From Synura sp. LO234KE (taxonomy: Eukaryota; Sar; Synurophyceae; Synurales; Mallomonadaceae), in assembly GCA_015143735.1 (NCBI GenBank), contig VKHC01000151.1, positions 1 through 17,048 of the forward strand: DNA of 17,048 nt. The letters run 5' to 3'. How positions within the stretch are numbered: the stretch's first letter is position 1; each line of letters opens with the position of its first letter. The notes beneath the pieces are model-generated. The model was not told the origin of the DNA, searched no databases, and was given only the letters and a program-made list of their open reading frames with translations. Below, piece after piece: positions 1-9,237 of this stretch. The position numbers and the translations under genes are program-made.

Positions 1-253
1 CTTTCCATTTGGCGATAGCAAAAGGATCCGTTTTTGTAGTACCATAATAAAATGATGGTAATTTGGCGATATGGTGATCTGATCTTCTGAAGCAATTAAA
101 TTCACTACGCGAAGTTTACCGCGTTAGTTTGTGTTGAGTTTGGTTGGAGGTCGTCGATCATATTTAACGATCACGTATGAGTTATTCTCAAGAATCGATT
201 GTCCTCTACCAACCTCGCTAAGATTAGCCTCAGTGTTCATAGGGCAGTATCAT

Positions 254-425
254 ATCACGAAGCGTTATGTCGTTGCAGGCGACTGGTAGTGTGCCCCACC
301 CCCCTTCCCCGGAAGCCTTCACCCTAATGCAGGGACTCGCTACCTAGCTCATGAAGGTAGTTTACATGCTATGCCATGGTAAATTTTAAATATTTCAAAT
401 TCGGCAAAATCACGAAGCGTTATGT
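254..425. repeat. 17-bp direct repeat, two copies
   Basis: The 17-mer ATCACGAAGCGTTATGT occurs at 254-270 and again, without mismatch, at 409-425, a spacing of 155 bases. The second copy sits in a small inverted repeat (AATCAC ... GTGATT around a 10-base loop). Two perfect copies this close are unlikely by chance. They may be internal or terminal parts of a short non-autonomous transposon, but I cannot define element ends or a target-site duplication. Confidence 0.5.
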
Positions 426-1415
426 GATTATTGCAAAGTTTCAATATGATCACTGAAATACATAGCGACCTCCCCAGAATTGTTTGAGATCCTTTTGTGT
501 ATTCGGTAGAACAAAATCCACCTCGAAATCCTCTTAACGTGAGAAATTTTACTCCTCGGAGGTGATAACATGACCTGCATATTCTAAATGGGTTACCACG
601 GAATGACTTTTCGTTGGGCTCAGTTTAAGGATACACTTGCTCCTATATTGATAGGGAGGAGTGTGTCATCGGACCGAGCGTGTTATGATAACATTAATAT
701 AGTTTAACTGTGGTGTGCATGAGACATCTCAATACTTATGTGGAATGGGCCGGTGCTCCCTTTAAGTCAAAAAGGAACACACAACCGCTGAACATCTTCT
801 GGAAAACTGGGGTTTCCATGTACAGGTATTTGTTGATACCCAGTGGTCATACCCATGGTAGCAAAACGAGTTGGTCGTCGTGCGCCACGGCGTCTAAAAA
901 TAATTTTAATAACTGGAAGTGGCCTGTAAATTTGGTTCGAAGCGTCGTTGTTATGATGTAAAAATCTAAGGAGAACCTACACTGTCATTTTCTGGAGGCT
1001 TAGCTATTTATATGCACTTGGCTGTCATGCGATTCCGATTACGATTCAATTTGAATTTGCTATCTACTGAGAAGCTTTTGATTTTGAATCCGAATTTTTT
1101 CTCGTGGCAGAATCGTATTTGTCGCTCCTTGCTACTTTGCTTAATTAAGTGCCAACGGCGTTGCCGGGAGCTTTGCGACTGTTGAAGGGCTATATTCTGA
1201 AAGGCTTCTGTGCGAAGAGCAGCTGTAATCTGACTCTTTGGAGGATAATAATTGTACCCGGACTGTCCGGACATTTTTCACGACGTCATCGGGCTTCCGG
1301 GTCGGTATTTAAAAAATTAATCTATAGGTATTTTTCTCAGGAACTCTCTCACTCTCGGCCACTGGACTGACAGCCGAGGGGAAAACGATCGTGGATTCGC
1401 GACTACCGCTCCCTT

Positions 1416-1432
1416 CCCCCCTAATTGGGGGG
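1416..1432. repeat. C6/G6 hairpin
   Basis: Six C (1416-1421), a TAATT loop and six G (1427-1432) form a perfect stem. It resembles a bacterial terminator in shape, but there is no gene in front of it and the window is eukaryotic, so no function is assigned. Confidence 0.35.
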
Positions 1433-1802
1433 CTTCTGTCGGGCGGATGGTAAGAAAGCTATTTAATTTTATATGCATAGTACTCTAATAGCTTCTATTT
1501 GTTCCGAATAATACAGGGAAGCTCTGTAATAAGGTAATGAGGCATAGACACAACCCCAGCGCTCTTCATGCAAAAGTTATTAAATTATTTTCATTGTCTG
1601 CATTTAGATCCAGCTGATTGGTGATACAGCCACAGTTAGCACGTGGTGATTGGGGAACGACCGACCATGCTGCCGGCTCCTAAATTATATATTAGCCTGA
1701 AAGGCCTCGTATGCTGATTCTAGCAATAGGCTGTGACATAGTGCGAGATATGCACTTATTGATTATAAACAGGGAGTGCTGCATCAAATGCAAGTAGCTA
1801 GA

Positions 1803-2012
1803 ATTATAGAAGAATACACAATTTCCCGTGGTCGGCCTCCCTCGTGTTGGCGTTCGTTGTGTGAAACAAAACCCCGGGCTTTTCATCGAGCACCGCATGC
1901 TTGAAACGGCACGAAAGTAACTAAAGTTGTTGATAGCCTCCTCGGCCGTAGCGTCCTCCGTGCTGACGAGGGTCTATGCTTACACTTTGCCATTTGATTG
2001 GTCGCCAACTGC
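1803..2012 (+). repeat. diverged dispersed repeat, copy A
   Basis: This stretch aligns along its whole length with 3173-3372 in the same orientation, with scattered substitutions and 1-2 base gaps. Shared words include GCTTGAAACGGCACGAA and TCGCCAACT, plus the start ATTATAG.AGAATA. The first part is non-coding; the last part runs into the reading frame that begins near 1909. This suggests that the two copies are 5' regions of two insertions, or of one element family, of which only copy A keeps a coding body. Confidence 0.75.
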
Positions 2013-3075
2013 TCACCTGACTCCACTGCAACTGAAGACGCGTCTGACCACCGTTTTCGCACTTGCCAATACCCTCCTCTTTCAAGCTCGCACCGAGTCT
2101 GACAGGCTCCTGCTCGCTACTTTCTTAGAGGCTGATCTAGTGCGTCGACTCTTTCCCGTCCTCCTCCGTCTGGTTCACCAGAAAGACCGCAACCACCTCG
2201 TCTCTGCATAACCATTCACCCCATTAGACCAGGTGGTTTAACCTACTTACTTAGTGCCAGCCCGTCGCGAAAGCCTTCTCGCTCTAAGCAAGCACTTGAT
2301 CGACAGAATTCATTCCATCTGGGCCGCTCGACAACAGGCGGCCTACTATAACGCCTTTTCCACAACCCAGGAGCGGACCCACTCCACTTCGAGCTCTCCA
2401 ACGCCGGTGCTTTAATCCTAGTTTCCCTGCTGCATCTACTCTAAGCACATCTTGGTCACGTCTGAGGAATCTACACCTCCTGAAAGGAAGCTCAACCACA
2501 GTTAGTTGGTACCCAAGCCGATGTCAAGCTTCTCCTCGATAGTCACTCGAGCTGGCCACCGCTCCCCATTACATCCTTTTCTCTGAAAACGATTCCTGCG
2601 TCAAGCTATTCGCCACCCGAGCGATCAATCCAATAACAAACAAGCGCATTATTGCCCGCATCCACGCCCCTCTCGACCAGGGAAAACGTGATAACTCCAT
2701 CTAAATATTCTGGACTCCGGCATAAAAAATGCGGAGGCGGATAGGTTGGCGACCCGGGGGTGCGCTCCCCGCCGACTATGGTCGTCAGGCTCAGTCCCCC
2801 TCGGAGGTTACTAGCCATTCGTTCCCTGCCCCATAGGGTGTTGTATCTTCGCTTGCCCCCCTCCTTTTGACCTCGTCCGTTAACCTCCTCGGCCCTGGCA
2901 TGAGATTTTTCTCCGCCCTGCCATGCGTTTCCGCCCTATCACCCTGTCTGTTGCCCCCATACACGCTGACAATTTGGATTTAGTAGATAATCGATTTACT
3001 TCCAACGAGGAGTATACTCACTCGGTTTCCGGTGGTACTAGTATTCGGTCACGGGACTTGCCCTTTGGCACATAA
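1909..3075 (+). pseudogene. decayed protein-coding stretch, likely dead mobile element
   Basis: Six overlapping or adjacent open segments read like one protein that has lost its frame. 1927-2211 and 2242-2415 share a frame and are separated by two TAA codons. 2484-2636 and 2543-2704 lie in the other two frames and overlap. 2704 to about 2815 and 2923-3075 return to the first frame. Codons are rich in C at the third position (CTC, CGC, ACC), unlike the other genes of the window. The first part (Leu- and Arg-rich, e.g. ESDRLLLATFLEADLVRRLF) looks helical; the segment from 2543 reads as mixed alpha/beta (e.g. VKLFATRAINPITNKRI). I recognise no family. The linked repeat pair (1803-2012 and 3173-3372) favours a mobile element, but a dead host gene is possible. 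Confidence 0.5.
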
Positions 3076-3172
3076 AGGGTGATTTTCCCACAATATTTCT
3101 CGGTTCGATTGATTTTCTCCCTATTATATTTCTTACTGACTGTGTAACTAACTATGAAATATTGGGTGAAGT

Positions 3173-3372
3173 ATTATAGGAGAATATATGATTTCCCCTG
3201 GTCGGCGTCGTTCGTTGGGGTTCGTTAACATAACCACGGGCTTTTCAACGCGCGCCATATGCTTGAAACGGCACGAAGGAACTAAAGTGGTGATAGCCTT
3301 TCGGCCGGAGCATCCTCCGTGTTAACAAGGGGCCAAGCTTACACTGTACACTTTGATTGTTCGCCAACTCCT
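3173..3372 (+). repeat. diverged dispersed repeat, copy B
   Basis: Second copy of the 1803-2012 sequence, same strand, starting about 100 bases after the decayed coding stretch ends. By eye roughly three quarters of positions match. Similarity stops at TCGCCAACT, so this copy lacks the coding body that follows copy A. It could be a truncated second insertion or the downstream terminal repeat of one element. Confidence 0.7.
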
Positions 3373-3792
3373 AGATACTATACTAATCCGAAGTGTTTTG
3401 CCCTCAAATCATAAGTACTTATCAAAGTGTTTAGTCCTCACACGATAGCAAGAGTAGAAACGTATGCATAAGCATCTTAATCACGAAAAGTGTCATATAT
3501 GAAACAAGGACACAAGAAGATCGTTGTATGCAAATATAGTATATGAAGTTGCATCAATAGCAGCAAACGGAAATATCCACGTTTTAGAATGGAAAATGTT
3601 GCATCCTCTGATATTAATATTATAAAGAAATACAGCGGGAATATATATCCCGAGATGCGCTTAATTATCGGTTGAAAGGGCGATAGCGCTGAACTCATCA
3701 AATCAAGCCGAGCGCAGCCTTGGAGAGGAAATTGTCTCTCTTAATTAAATGAATCCACTGGAGCATTGAGAATTCTTTAGATTTCAACCACT
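3373..3792. other. intergenic, nothing recognised
   Basis: A short imperfect repeat (GAAGTGTTTTGCCCTCA near 3391 and AAAGTGTTTAGTCCTCA near 3425) follows repeat copy B. The rest is AT-rich with no convincing gene. A 74-codon hydrophobic minus-strand frame at 3477-3701 has no supporting feature. Confidence 0.4.
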
Positions 3793-3928
3793 CTGGGCAT
3801 TCAGTAATCATCGGGAAAAAATTAAGTTGGAAATGGAAAGGGAATAAATTTCCCTTTGAGCTGGGCATTCAGTAATCATCGGGAAAAAATTAAGTTGGAA
3901 ATGGAAAGGGAATAAATTTCCCTTTGAG
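3793..3928. repeat. perfect 68-bp tandem duplication
   Basis: Bases 3793-3860 and 3861-3928 are identical; three more bases (CTG) of the next unit follow before the sequence diverges. Each unit contains an 8-bp stem (AAAGGGAA / TTCCCTTT) around a 5-base loop. The absence of any mismatch points to a recent duplication or an assembly effect. It lies about 430 bases upstream of the NXPE-like gene, so it could affect that promoter, but nothing shows this directly. Confidence 0.9.
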
Positions 3929-4362
3929 CTGCATTGATCTCAAGTGTTTTCGATTCAGTTAATAGTGGTCAACATATTTTGCGCGAAGAATTTCCTTTTA
4001 ATAGTGTATTATTGAGGTCAAAGGCCTGGTAAAATCGTAGGAAACGGTAATTCTTAATTTAAAAGGTTTCACCTACACGGTACAGTTCATCGCATTCAAA
4101 ATCTTTGGCCCCTCTACAAGTATTCACTCATATCTCAACATCTAAATATCGACAGATAGCTGTAGCTGTAGCCTGCTGGTAAAGTCGGGTCCCCAGTGAC
4201 CACATATTCAAAAAGTATATATTATAACAACCTTAAAACATCGCTTTAAGAATAAACGCACACACTGATGTAAGTGTCGAATTTGATTTGATTGTTAAAA
4301 AATCAAAACATTCGTTATGGAAGTAAACTTCATTATAAAATATACATGGTATAGGTAATTCT

Positions 4363-6213
4363 ATGTTTCACTCAAATATATTAGTCACGCTAGTTTTCCT
4401 ACATGCTTCTTACACTTCAATATTAATTTATCTTAGTGTTGTGGCCAATCTAAATCCTTACAATTTTACTAGGCTCACTTACTTAATTAAAAGAAATCAA
4501 AATTTGAGCAAAGGAAATAATTTGATGCAAGCTTCTAATTTTCTAAGCATTAGCTTAGACTCGTTTGACCATAAAGGGTATGTCGCGTCGATTCGCGCCT
4601 GTATGAGGTCGTCGAATTATTTATTTTTTTCCGATAAATTCAGAGGTTGTATGCATAATGCCCATATTAAATTTGGACCTGAAAGTACATTTTGGCAGCC
4701 CAGCACAGACTCATTAAGCGTACCTAATTGTATGTATACCACTGGAGCTTATAAGATTATTCCAGGATCGTTTATTTTCCGAATAGCTCAGAGTGATTGT
4801 ATCAATAATTCGTTTTCTTTGTATCGAGGAGGCGGATCATCGTTTGAAATATTTGTCCGCACCGATGATGCATTAACGAGCTGCATCGTGGAAGATTACT
4901 TTAATTTCACATATTCTGTTCATTGTGATTTTTCTATGTATTACTTACAACATTTCAGGAAGGATACAATAAACTATATATATTTGTCGATCATTTTAAA
5001 TTACGAACATTTTACTGCCTACAGTGATATTACACGCAAGGCCCTTGGTCACGTCATTTTAGATAATGAATCTATCTCAGAGCTTACAACAGATAATTTA
5101 AAAAACAATTACTCCAATTCAGACTCAATGGCAACCGCCGACTCGAAGCTACACTTTTCATGGATACATGGAGATGTCCCGTGGTTTGGTGCTGTATGGC
5201 TTTCACCGTCAGCTCTACCAAAGCAACCTATATCCTCCTTGTTACCGTTCATGTCATGGGCCCAATCGAAGTCCCCCCTTGACAAATCCGCCTTCCCAAT
5301 AAACTGGAAACATATGACTAGTCAAATAAATCATTCAGATTCCAGAAGACATTTCAATGTATTTAAAACCGTGGGTATGAGGAAATTCAGCTTAAATGAT
5401 AGAGAACAAAACAATTGTTTGATGGCATTTAATGCAAGCGCGAGCAAAGGAAGTAACGAGTCAACAACTGCAGAAGCGGCAAGAAGAAAGGAAGAGGTGA
5501 TATATAAGATAATTGGCACATCTCATATGCGCTACAATCTGGATTTTATTCTCGGTGAAGTATTCGGCCAGACCGTCTTGAAGTCCCTGTCAACAAGACA
5601 CGAGGACGTCGTTATACTGCCGTTCGTATTTACATTCAAACGATTCGCTGCTGACGTGGAGCGCGAGCTAAAACGATTCTGCGTCGATCAAAATAAGAAA
5701 CGAGTTTTGAATATCACAGCCACCGTGGTCATTCAGACAGGGCACTGGGACCTCACCAGCAAGGCCCTTCGGTACCTACTGTACGATGACATCGGTCCGG
5801 ATAAACTCTCTTTGCTTATAGAGGATATTCTCAAGGGACAAGTGGAGTGCCACGGGCTGGTAAAGATAGTGTGGGTTACCGCTGTACCATACCCACTGTG
5901 TGTCAACAACAACAGCCTCGCCTGTGCGGGCAACGCGGGCTTCCGTAACGGCGGCACCTTGGCGGCGCTCAATGAATATTACCTCCGGCGACTGCTCGCT
6001 GTGTCCCAGTCCTCGTCAAGGACTCGTCGGAGTCCCGCTGTGTCACTGGCTGTGGTGGATGCCTACAGTATCATACATCCGCGTTTGTTTCTGTTGGAGA
6101 CGGAGGAGGTGACGTGTCACAACCACTTCCTCTGTCGCCCTTCAAACGCGAACATGACAGTTACTCCTGGAGGACTGGCGGTAGTGGAGGCGCTGAAATG
6201 GGCGATGTGCTGA
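4363..6213 (+). CDS. NXPE-like protein: Ig-like region plus PC-esterase (SGNH) domain
   Basis: A 616-residue single-exon protein. Residues about 5-28 are hydrophobic and fit a signal peptide or signal anchor. Residues about 130-230 resemble the Ig/filamin-like N-terminal domain of NXPE proteins: GGGSSFEIFV at 156-165, then a V.DYFNFTYSV pattern and a Tyr-rich strand. The C-terminal half has the PC-esterase blocks: GTSHMR at 385-390 (Ser387 the probable nucleophile), QTGHWD at 458-463, a GFRNGG..AALNEYY stretch after paired Cys, D566-A-Y with H572, and CHNHFLC at 585-591, where H586 or H588 would be the catalytic His. The family includes acyl-esterases and O-acetyltransferases acting on glycans in the secretory pathway; the substrate here is unknown. 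An earlier ATG at 4346 is closed at once by TAG, so 4363 is preferred. The N-terminal half is AT-rich and the last 550 bases GC-rich. Confidence 0.8.
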   Translation: MFHSNILVTLVFLHASYTSILIYLSVVANLNPYNFTRLTYLIKRNQNLSKGNNLMQASNFLSISLDSFDHKGYVASIRACMRSSNYLFFSDKFRGCMHNAHIKFGPESTFWQPSTDSLSVPNCMYTTGAYKIIPGSFIFRIAQSDCINNSFSLYRGGGSSFEIFVRTDDALTSCIVEDYFNFTYSVHCDFSMYYLQHFRKDTINYIYLSIILNYEHFTAYSDITRKALGHVILDNESISELTTDNLKNNYSNSDSMATADSKLHFSWIHGDVPWFGAVWLSPSALPKQPISSLLPFMSWAQSKSPLDKSAFPINWKHMTSQINHSDSRRHFNVFKTVGMRKFSLNDREQNNCLMAFNASASKGSNESTTAEAARRKEEVIYKIIGTSHMRYNLDFILGEVFGQTVLKSLSTRHEDVVILPFVFTFKRFAADVERELKRFCVDQNKKRVLNITATVVIQTGHWDLTSKALRYLLYDDIGPDKLSLLIEDILKGQVECHGLVKIVWVTAVPYPLCVNNNSLACAGNAGFRNGGTLAALNEYYLRRLLAVSQSSSRTRRSPAVSLAVVDAYSIIHPRLFLLETEEVTCHNHFLCRPSNANMTVTPGGLAVVEALKWAMC

Positions 6214-7070
6214 GCGTTCGCTTGACTTTGCCGCTATGTGGGAGGGACCTCCTGGTAGTATTTGGGTGGCCGGAAGGAGGCAGTCCTGTATGTCCGTTGA
6301 GCCTTTGCACATTCATGTGGATGAGAATTGTACGTCTGCATATTCTCAATCCAATAGGTGTGGAAGGAACGTCAGCGATCTTGTGTGTCTGGAATTGGGG
6401 GCAGATAAGCTGCTTGTCTTTGTCTTTGTTGTGTGGATAGGGTCGTTGATACGGTTCCCATCAGTCCAGCAACGGAACAATTGCTAAGCTCATAGCAAGC
6501 AATGTGCGCATTACCCGCCGGTCGCAAACAGCGAAACTCATTACAGTCGCATGTATTCTCCCTACCTCAATTCTTAGTTGATTTCACCTCATGTGTTATA
6601 TGTGCCGCCATAGAGATGCAGGAGCACTCTTCTTTCTAGTGGTATCCTATCGATCAGCCTCCTGGCACTTCATGAATGTTCGTTACCACCGTTTTCGATT
6701 CACTCGCTTAATATAAAGTAAAGGTTTTGTGGTTATTTATCGTTTGCCTTCCCTTGATCTCCTCCGTGAATCCATCGTCAGCGGTTGTTACAGCCGAAAC
6801 AGTCCAGCAGGACCACTAAAAAATCATACGCATACAAGCTTGGCGAGCAATTTTCACATCTTTAAGAAAAGAATTTTCTGGTGGCTGGTGAGTGCGGGCG
6901 CGCGCGTACCAGGAGCACGCACCACCAATTTTTGCCTTACTACAACTATTACTACGTTGTACCACTCCTACTTCCTCACCGAAAACAGAATAGTACTTGA
7001 TTAAAGGTAACACACAATTAAACGCGAAAAAAGATTCAAAAGGATTCAGTGCAGGAAAACCGCTGTGAAA

Positions 7071-7217
7071 TTACTGAGGGTGTCTCGGTTTATGGTCATT
7101 TCCGTTATGTCCTTTTTCTATAATTCTGAAGCAGTACGCAGCCAATAACAATACCACGATCGCAAGGTAATGATCTTTAGTACTAGGTAATGCTACAGCG
7201 CTTGACTTGTGGGCATA
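7071..7217 (-). other. possible 3' terminal exon, membrane tail
   Basis: Read on the minus strand, a pyrimidine-rich run (about 7219-7258) ends in CACAAG, the shape of a 3' splice site. The open frame after it encodes a linker, a hydrophobic segment (YLAIVVLLLAAYCF) and a short charged tail before a stop at 7071. That is the usual end of a single-pass membrane protein. No matching upstream exon or donor could be fixed, so this is a weak call and may be chance. Confidence 0.18.
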
Positions 7218-7313
7218 TTGGTGATAAGGAAACAGAGCAGAAAGAAAATTAATACGAATTATGCTATAAGATAAAGTGTACAGTTTCCAAGAGGTACTAA
7301 ACAAAATCTACCC

Positions 7314-7329
7314 TATGATGTACATCATA
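7314..7329. repeat. 16-bp perfect palindrome
   Basis: TATGATGTACATCATA equals its own reverse complement. It could bind a dimeric regulator or be chance; no gene start lies close by. Confidence 0.3.
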
Positions 7330-7725
7330 TCCAACCTTCGCTGACGTTAACGCCAGCACGCATCATCATGCTGCTCCGATGCTCCCATATACCCCCACGT
7401 GCGGGCACAGGCGGCGTCGATCAAGGGTATGCAGCGAGTCATACGCAGGATATGAAATACAGAAGGCGATCCCTGTGAGGGTGGGTAAGCGGTGAGGGAC
7501 AACGCGATGATGCCCACCGTCGACAATTTCCGCAGTACCGCCACATGAGTTTGAGACTATGGTACAACTGTTCAGGTGTTCATCACAAGTATGAGTCCGT
7601 TGGGTCCAGAGGCTTATCGTTACCAAGCTCGCGATGTATTGCGAGCATGTTTGTATAATTAGATCGGTGCGTAGAGCTTACAATGTAAATTTAACCTTTC
7701 GGAGAACTGTTCCACGCGCTAAATA

Positions 7726-9021
7726 TTACCCGCTGTTCTTTCGTGAAAATAAAAAGAAAATTTTCATACTTTGGCTTTTGAACACGCCTCTTTTGTTTCT
7801 GCTTTTACGAGGATTGCTCGTCTGCCATATGGATTTAAAAGGGGACTCCCACGGATTGACGCGACTTAAGTATTTCTCATACACAGGCGGCTTTCTGAGA
7901 AAATCCGAAAACATATTCCTTTTCTTTTTTACCTTATTTTTGTTGTTATAATTATAGCTATCTTTCCACACCACTGCATCCCAAGCGTCGATGAGGAAGT
8001 CGGTAGTTTGATCGCTTACCTGATTTACGAACTGGAGAAAGTTGAAAGATATTTGATAATCAGCGTCAAATTTAATCAATTCGTTTTTCCAATCTGAAAA
8101 CAAATTTTTATAATAATTGTTCAATTCCATTATCTTTTCCGTCGATGATTGTTTAAAATTATACAAATTGTAAGTTATTTGGAATTCGTTGTCATAATAA
8201 TCCCATATTTTCTGAAAGCGGAATGCTAGTTGCCCTGTGTGCCATAATACAATTGTCTGCTTATACAGATCCTTTATATACATTAATACCAAAGCAATTT
8301 TCAACCCAACAAATCGAGTAAATATTCCGTTACTGGAGTCAGCATTAACTGTAGAGCACGCCCACCAAAATCCCAAAATCCCACCGAATAACCAAAATTT
8401 ATCAAATATCGAATATCCAAGTATAGAACCAAATATTGCAAATGAAACAGCGGCGCAGTTTCGCACAATAATTGTGTCAAGTGGGTCTGCTGTGGTGCTA
8501 GCAATAAAACTTTCTAGAAAGTTTTCCATGGGGCTCTTAGGTTTTAAAGCTACCTGCCGCTCCAGTTTTTCCACTCGGACTTTCAGTTGTAACAAGTCCT
8601 TCTTCAGATTTTCGTCTGGGTACGTTGCGACTGACATTTTACTGTTATTAAACGCAAACGCTGACCCGATCATAGGCAAAATATCTTCAAACTTTGTGTA
8701 GTATTTATTTTCATAATCAAGTGCCCCAGTACCTTCACCTCCCTCCACATTTAGGATTTTATTAACATTATGCAGCAAATTATTCAGTACGTCCATACCA
8801 GCTATATCCTCGTTCAGTTTGGTTTGGTTGAATGAGAATGCCGAAGCAATACCTTCAAGCACGGGTTTCGATTTGATAGCATCGTCTACATCGTTAATTT
8901 CTCGAAGAGAAAATCCATCCATCCCACTTAATGGATTTCTTCTGTTATCGCCTGTGAACCCAGATGAGAATTCTATAGCCGATTCTGTCATGAGGAAAAA
9001 TAAAGCAAAAAACGATTTCAT
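7726..9021 (-). CDS. predicted multi-pass membrane protein, family not recognised
   Basis: A 431-residue protein in one exon, ending in TAA. Residues 1-12 (MKSFFALFFLMT) are a short hydrophobic start that could be a signal peptide. Two similar motifs follow: IASAFSFNQTK at 58-68 and IGSAFAFNNSK at 118-128, suggesting an internal duplication. Residues about 137-160 fit a short coiled coil. A hydrophobic block at about 183-255 holds two or three membrane segments with a Gly- and Trp-rich core (LFGGILGFWWACS at 211-223). The rest is Tyr- and Trp-rich and helical, and the last 70 residues are basic. The loop sequence after the Trp pair recalls unnamed membrane proteins of stramenopiles, but that is an impression only. 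It shares a 216-bp upstream region with the divergent coiled-coil gene. Antisense open frames on the plus strand are its shadows. Confidence 0.75.
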   Translation of the reverse strand: MKSFFALFFLMTESAIEFSSGFTGDNRRNPLSGMDGFSLREINDVDDAIKSKPVLEGIASAFSFNQTKLNEDIAGMDVLNNLLHNVNKILNVEGGEGTGALDYENKYYTKFEDILPMIGSAFAFNNSKMSVATYPDENLKKDLLQLKVRVEKLERQVALKPKSPMENFLESFIASTTADPLDTIIVRNCAAVSFAIFGSILGYSIFDKFWLFGGILGFWWACSTVNADSSNGIFTRFVGLKIALVLMYIKDLYKQTIVLWHTGQLAFRFQKIWDYYDNEFQITYNLYNFKQSSTEKIMELNNYYKNLFSDWKNELIKFDADYQISFNFLQFVNQVSDQTTDFLIDAWDAVVWKDSYNYNNKNKVKKKRNMFSDFLRKPPVYEKYLSRVNPWESPFKSIWQTSNPRKSRNKRGVFKSQSMKIFFLFSRKNSG

Positions 9022-9237
9022 TAAAGCTTTGAATTCTCAATCCGAGCAAAAGAATGAGAAGGTATAGATAGATTGAAAATCAGAGGAGTTCTGAGAAAGT
9101 TTGGACGGAGTTAACCATCTAATATTCGAACATATAAATTCTAAATCGTTGTTACTGGTATTTGGTAAGACAGACGTGTGTGAGTCCGCCATAGAGCCGT
9201 TACTCCTTGAAACGTTTGTTGCGAAAATATCAATAAC
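9022..9237. promoter_or_regulatory. shared divergent promoter region
   Basis: Only 216 bases separate the ATG of the minus-strand membrane protein gene (9021) from the ATG of the plus-strand coiled-coil gene (9238). Both promoters and 5' leaders must lie here or overlap the neighbouring gene. No clear TATA box or paired operator was recognised. Confidence 0.5.

Larger units (their letters stand above)
1..1802. other. gene-poor left flank
   Basis: No reading frame in this stretch looks like a real protein: the short open frames are low in conserved-looking sequence and are closed by stops in all frames. What can be seen is a 17-base repeat near 254 and 409, a short repeat of ATTTGGCGATA near 8 and 61, a C6/G6 hairpin at 1416-1432, and a 10-base palindrome (TGTCCGGACA) near 1265. 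None of these identifies an element. Confidence 0.5.
6214..7725. other. intergenic region between convergent genes
   Basis: This is the downstream side of both the NXPE-like gene and the minus-strand 431-residue gene. No AATAAA was found after 6213. It contains an imperfect GC-rich inverted repeat near 6885-6927 (GGTGAGTGCG paired with CGCACCACC), a 16-bp palindrome at 7314-7329, and a possible minus-strand terminal exon at 7071-7217. Overlapping short frames at 7347-7626 give Cys-containing but unrecognisable peptides. Confidence 0.45.

Noticed and set aside
710-961. 83-codon plus-strand frame
   Set aside because: No start context, no family pattern and unusual composition; consistent with chance.
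1416-1432. Bacterial-type terminator
   Set aside because: The hairpin has no T-tract or upstream gene and the window carries eukaryotic features.
3477-3701. 74-codon hydrophobic minus-strand frame
   Set aside because: Hydrophobicity follows from AT-rich DNA; no start context, neighbour or motif supports a gene.
3793-3928. CRISPR-like array
   Set aside because: Two direct units with no spacer between them are a tandem duplication, not a repeat-spacer array.
6114-6487. Two plus-strand frames overlapping and following the end of the NXPE-like gene
   Set aside because: They start inside the catalytic region in other frames and give low-complexity, unstructured peptides; probably 3' untranslated sequence.
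7347-7626. Two overlapping minus-strand frames of 65 and 86 codons
   Set aside because: They compete for the same bases in different frames and neither has a recognisable domain; one could be an exon but no splice sites could be fixed.
8237-8701. 154-codon plus-strand open frame
   Set aside because: It lies fully antisense to the 431-residue membrane protein gene, which has membrane segments and a repeat motif; the plus-strand frame has none of these.
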